DNA of 36,191 nucleotides, from contig CALQHT020000026.1 of assembly GCA_943330455.2 (NCBI GenBank), positions 1 through 36,191 on the forward strand, in the 5' to 3' direction. This stretch comes from Nitrosovibrio sp. Nv4. GTDB taxonomy: Bacteria; Pseudomonadota; Alphaproteobacteria; Acetobacterales; Acetobacteraceae. The position numbers and the translations under genes are program-made. This document shows positions 33,516-36,191 of the stretch, one piece after another. The notes below the pieces were generated by a model, which saw only the letters and a list, made by a program, of their open reading frames with translations, was not told the origin of the DNA and ran no database searches. Within the stretch, counting starts at the first letter, position 1; each line of letters starts with the position of its first letter.

Positions 33516-34718
33516 TCAGTGGAGCCCCTCGCAGAAGGTCTGGATGCGCTTCAGGCCTTCCACCAGATCGTCATCGGCGGTGGCGGTGCTGATCCGCAGA
33601 TAGGGGCTCATGTGATAAGCCGCGCCGTGGACGGTCGCGACATATTGCTCCTCCAGCAGCGCCAGGCACACATCCTCATCGTTGTTCAGCTTGCGCCCGC
33701 CCGCGGTGGTCTTGCCGAGACAGCCGGCGACGTTGGGGAACACGTAGAACGCGCCCTCCGGCTTGTGGCAGGAAATGCCCGGGGAGGCATTCAGCATCTC
33801 CACCGCGATGTCGCGGCGGCGGCGATAGGCGACGCTTTGCTCGCGCGCGCCGTCCTGAGGCCCGTTCAGCGCGGCCACCGCGGCGGCCATGCCGACGGTG
33901 GAAATCCCAGCCGTCGCTTGCCCCTGCATGTTGACCATCGCCTTGACCAGAGCCTTGGGTCCGCCCGCGAAGCCGATCCGCCAGCCGGTCATGGCATAGG
34001 TCTTGGACACGCCGGACACGGTCAGCACCCGGTCCTTCAGGTCCGGGGCGACCTGCACCATCGTCGCGTGCTCAAATCCGCCGAAGATCAGGTGTTCGTA
34101 CATGTCGTCGCACAGGATCCAGACATGCGGATGCTTGCGCATCACCGCCGCGATGGCGCGCAAATCGTCGGCGGTGCACACGGCGCCGGTCGGGTTGTTC
34201 GGGCTGTTCAGCACCAGCCATTTGGTCTTAAGCGTAATGGCGGCGTCAATATCCTCGGCCCGAGGCTTGAAGCCGTTGTTCTGCGGGCAGGTGACGAAGA
34301 CCGGCTCGCCCTCACATAGTTGCACCATCTGCGCGTAGGCGATCCAGGACGGCACCGGGATGACGACCTCATCGCCCGGATCGACCGTCGCCAGAATCGC
34401 GTTGAACAGCACCTGCTTGCCGCCGTTGCCGACGCAGATTTCGTCCATCGCGTAGTCGATGCCGGAGTCGCGCTTGAACTTCGCCTGGATCGCCCGCTTG
34501 AACGCCAGGGTCCCGTCCTGCGGCGGATATTTGGTATCCCCCGCCAGAGCGGCCTGGTGCGCTGCCTCGATCGCATGCGGCGGGCTGTCGAAATTCGGCT
34601 CGCCGGTCGTCAGCGTGATCACGTTCTTGCCGGCGGCGCGCAGTTCACGCGCCTTGATGGTCATGGCGACCGAGGCCGCCACTTCGACGCGGCCGAGACG
34701 TTGGGAGAAACCGGGCAT
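33516..34718 (-). CDS. Pyridoxal-phosphate aspartate-type aminotransferase
   Basis: A 400-residue class I aminotransferase that moves an amino group between an amino acid, probably aspartate, and 2-oxoglutarate. Seen: ITLTTGEPNFDSP near the start, the cofactor-binding SPNNPTGAV, the Schiff-base Lys in SGVSKTYAMTGWRIGF near residue 238, and the C-terminal substrate-binding Arg in PYLRIS. The pattern fits the class Ib (AatA) enzymes common in Alphaproteobacteria. The ATG at 34718 (MPGFSQRLGRVEVAAS) matches the family N-terminus; the frame is open far upstream through the next gene but this is a GC-rich shadow. The GNAT gene follows 19 bases after the stop. Confidence 0.92.
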   Translation of the reverse strand: MPGFSQRLGRVEVAASVAMTIKARELRAAGKNVITLTTGEPNFDSPPHAIEAAHQAALAGDTKYPPQDGTLAFKRAIQAKFKRDSGIDYAMDEICVGNGGKQVLFNAILATVDPGDEVVIPVPSWIAYAQMVQLCEGEPVFVTCPQNNGFKPRAEDIDAAITLKTKWLVLNSPNNPTGAVCTADDLRAIAAVMRKHPHVWILCDDMYEHLIFGGFEHATMVQVAPDLKDRVLTVSGVSKTYAMTGWRIGFAGGPKALVKAMVNMQGQATAGISTVGMAAAVAALNGPQDGAREQSVAYRRRRDIAVEMLNASPGISCHKPEGAFYVFPNVAGCLGKTTAGGRKLNNDEDVCLALLEEQYVATVHGAAYHMSPYLRISTATADDDLVEGLKRIQTFCEGLH

Positions 34719-34832
34719 CCATTCAGTCCCTAACGGAAAATGGATGAATGCGAGGGATGTCATGGTCCTGTCAACAAGACCATAGCCAGAGGGAGGGCCG
34801 GACGGCCGGAATTCCATAGGCGAGCGCCCGCC

Positions 34833-34851
34833 CGCGGGCAAGATGCCCGCG
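34833..34851 (-). terminator. Perfect 7-bp hairpin after the unknown gene
   Basis: CGCGGGC, loop AAGAT, GCCCGCG. It begins about 40 bases after the stop of the minus-strand gene ending at 34892 and lies before the aminotransferase start. No T run. Possible terminator or attenuating hairpin. Confidence 0.4.
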
Positions 34852-34891
34852 ACCGGTGAGACGGCGACGACCTGGTTGGCGCCGAGCGGCA

Positions 34892-35707
34892 TCAGCTTGG
34901 GACAGGGACGGGCGGGCCGAGACCGTCCGGCGGCGTTTCGCCGATCAGGCGTCCGAGAGCGAGGCGCACGGCGGACGGGCGCAGGTCCCGCCAGTCGATG
35001 TGCCAGGCGTCCGGACGTCTGTCGCGTTCGCGCTGGAAGGTTTCTTCCCGTCGCGCGCGCACCTGGTACAGGCGACTGAGGCTGCCGCCGTAGCGCCGCA
35101 GGGTCTTTTCCACCTGGTTCCAGAAGTCGCCTTCGCAGAGGCCGGGGACGATGCCGAGGTCCATGCAGATAGAAGCAATGGTCCGGCCGACCGGGCGGCG
35201 CCGCACCTGAGCCGCGAGTTCTTCGGGCGTGGGCAGGCGGGACGCGGCCGGATCGTCGGGGTCCAGCAGCGCGGGGTCGGGACGGCGTGGGTGGAGGGGC
35301 GCGGGGCGCGGGCTTGGTGCCGGTTTGGCCGGAGGTCGGTGGTGCGGTTGCAAGGCGACGCAAGGAGGCCAGGCGAAGCGCAGATTGCGGCCCCTGGCGG
35401 CGCGGGCGAGGAGGTACTCTTGCAGGGCGAGCGCGCGGAGGAGGCCGCGCTGCATGCGGTGCAGGATGGTGGGGAGATGGTCGGTGCCGAATACGGCGGC
35501 GGCGGTGGCGAATTCCGGGGCGGAGACGCGAGCGGTGGCGGTCGCGGCGAAGTGGCGGGCGTGGCTGAGGGTGGCGAGGATGGTGAGAACAGCCCCGATG
35601 CGCCCCGGGATGGGGCGGGGTTTTGTTGGTGCCGGGGTGGTTGGGGCTGTTCGGGGCATGGGTTTGGTGGTAGCAGGTTCGTGGGAACAAAGCAAGAATA
35701 TTGTCAT
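34892..35707 (-). CDS. Hypothetical protein, Pro/Arg-rich
   Basis: A 271-residue protein of unknown function. Its order is: a Thr/Pro-rich start; a helical segment (GRIGAVLTILATLSHARHFAATATARV, then LPTILHRMQRGLLRALALQEYLLARAARG); a Pro/Arg-rich spacer; and a second ordered region (RPVGRTIASICMDLGIVPGLCEGDFW, then KTLRRYGGSLSRLY). I have the impression of similar proteins in Acetobacteraceae, without known role. AGGA lies 5 bases before the ATG at 35707, which supports this start; an internal ATG at 35659 is an alternative and the frame is open to 35950. The codon pattern is strongly GC-biased like the chromosome. Confidence 0.68.
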   Translation of the reverse strand: MTIFLLCSHEPATTKPMPRTAPTTPAPTKPRPIPGRIGAVLTILATLSHARHFAATATARVSAPEFATAAAVFGTDHLPTILHRMQRGLLRALALQEYLLARAARGRNLRFAWPPCVALQPHHRPPAKPAPSPRPAPLHPRRPDPALLDPDDPAASRLPTPEELAAQVRRRPVGRTIASICMDLGIVPGLCEGDFWNQVEKTLRRYGGSLSRLYQVRARREETFQRERDRRPDAWHIDWRDLRPSAVRLALGRLIGETPPDGLGPPVPVPS

Positions 35708-35869
35708 CACATTCCTAATTCGAGGTATATGGGATGGGATTGTTGAGGCGGATCTAGACGCCCGGGTGAGGCGACGATCCCTCACTGAACTTGCTTCAGA
35801 TTGCACGATTTTATAGAACAGACTCCGAACAGAGGATGGCAAAATGGTTGGCAGGTACGAGCCCTTCCA

Positions 35870-36115
35870 ATGAGTAACAAGCCGAGGGATGCTCGGGCTG
35901 CGCCGTCCGGAGAAGGCGAACGTCGCGCGCAACGCGGTTATCAGCAACAATATGCCGTATCGGCGGCGCTTATATATGCCGGCTTGAAGAATGATGAACT
36001 CGAGTGGTTGGGCGTCGCGGATCGCAGCGCCGGGGTGCTTGACGACCTAGTGCCCCCCGTCATTGATTTTGTCGTGAATTTCGGACTCGCTCCTCCCGGA
36101 AGAATGCGGAGATGA
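35870..36115 (+). pseudogene. Truncated start of a defence-type protein, cut by an IS
   Basis: Codes for SNKPRDARAAPSGEGERRAQ, then RGYQQQYAVSAALIYAGLKN, then DELEWLGVADRSAGVLDDLV. This resembles the N-terminus of large bacterial proteins that begin with a dsDNA-nuclease/Cap4-like domain and carry NACHT or STAND-type modules, where RGYxxQY and DDL precede a QxK nuclease motif. Similarity ends at LDDLV (about 36047). From there the frame runs through the IS630-like end and stops at 36115, so the rest of the protein is missing or lies beyond the element. No strong ribosome site precedes the ATG at 35870; the frame is open from 35801. Family identity is from memory and needs checking. Confidence 0.55.
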
Positions 36116-36191
36116 GTCGTGACCGCGAAACAAAGTTCTGTAAAGAAGTACGTCGTGAAGCTCAGCGATGAAGAACGTGCACAGCTCAGCA
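36048..36191 (+). mobile_element. IS630-family element, left end only
   Basis: The boundary is inferred at a TA dinucleotide (36048-36049), the target used by IS630 elements, exactly where similarity of the interrupted gene ends. About 70 bases later the transposase starts. The element runs out of the window, so its right end and second inverted repeat are not seen. Confidence 0.6.
36119..36191 (+). CDS. IS630-family transposase, N-terminus (partial)
   Basis: From a GTG at 36119 the frame reads TAKQSSVKKYVVKLSDEER, then AQLS, to the window edge. The KYVVKLSDEERAQL core is the usual opening of IS630-family transposases, just before their helix-turn-helix region. Only 24 residues are visible, so the catalytic DDE part and whether it is intact are unknown. 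Confidence 0.68.
   Translation, partial: MTAKQSSVKKYVVKLSDEERAQLS

Noticed and set aside
33516-35690. 724-residue fusion of the aminotransferase with an upstream Pro/Arg-rich region
   Set aside because: The upstream part is a GC-rich shadow of the gene at 34892-35707, and the family N-terminus starts at 34718.

Overview
The window is GC-rich DNA of an alphaproteobacterium, most likely a member of the Acetobacteraceae or a close Rhodospirillales relative. This is inferred from three things: a Hint-domain/choice-of-anchor secreted protein, a DUF3126 protein (an alphaproteobacterial family), and a LysR regulator next to trxB. No rRNA, tRNA or CRISPR array was seen. Most of the window is ordinary chromosome, with accessory patches at both ends and at scattered intergenic sites.

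Left edge (1-5.1 kb): an IS4-family element (1-1467) with 29-bp ends and a transposase frame broken at a C9 tract. Its right end lies only 13 bp from the start of a DHA2-type exporter gene. Next come a membrane-hairpin/coiled-coil protein of unknown function and a decayed vapC toxin gene. An AT-richer patch (about 5.2-5.98 kb) carries a HEPN-like protein.

Minus-strand unit (6-13.6 kb): flavodoxin-like protein, acyl-CoA synthetase, conserved unknown protein, membrane-anchored beta-helix protein, TrmA/RlmD-type RNA methyltransferase, NUDIX hydrolase and AlaX-type tRNA editing protein. Several join by 4-base stop/start overlaps and probably form one transcript. The last three genes suit RNA modification, nucleotide sanitation and translation quality control.

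Middle (13.6-26.3 kb): a 0.9-kb non-coding stretch, a Hint-domain secreted protein, DUF3126, an MFS transporter, an intact vapBC pair, a D-2-hydroxyacid dehydrogenase, two tandem DHA2 exporter paralogues, and a divergent GT39-like glycosyltransferase/GH5 glycosidase pair. The GT39-like gene contains a 15-bp coding minisatellite.

Right part (26.3-36.2 kb): a 1-kb non-coding stretch with dispersed palindromic repeats, then LysR, trxB, DinB, SDR, a xylose-isomerase-like TIM barrel, a double GNAT protein, an aspartate-type aminotransferase and an unknown protein. Two elaborate palindromic elements (29.38-29.60 kb and 32.22-32.46 kb) fill the gaps. At the edge, the start of a probable large defence-type protein is cut off by the start of an IS630-family element.

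No single new multi-gene system stands out. The best leads are the palindromic elements, the interrupted defence-type gene, the HEPN-like protein near a dead vapC, the duplicated active-site segment in the intact VapC, and the GTPase-less dynamin-like protein.
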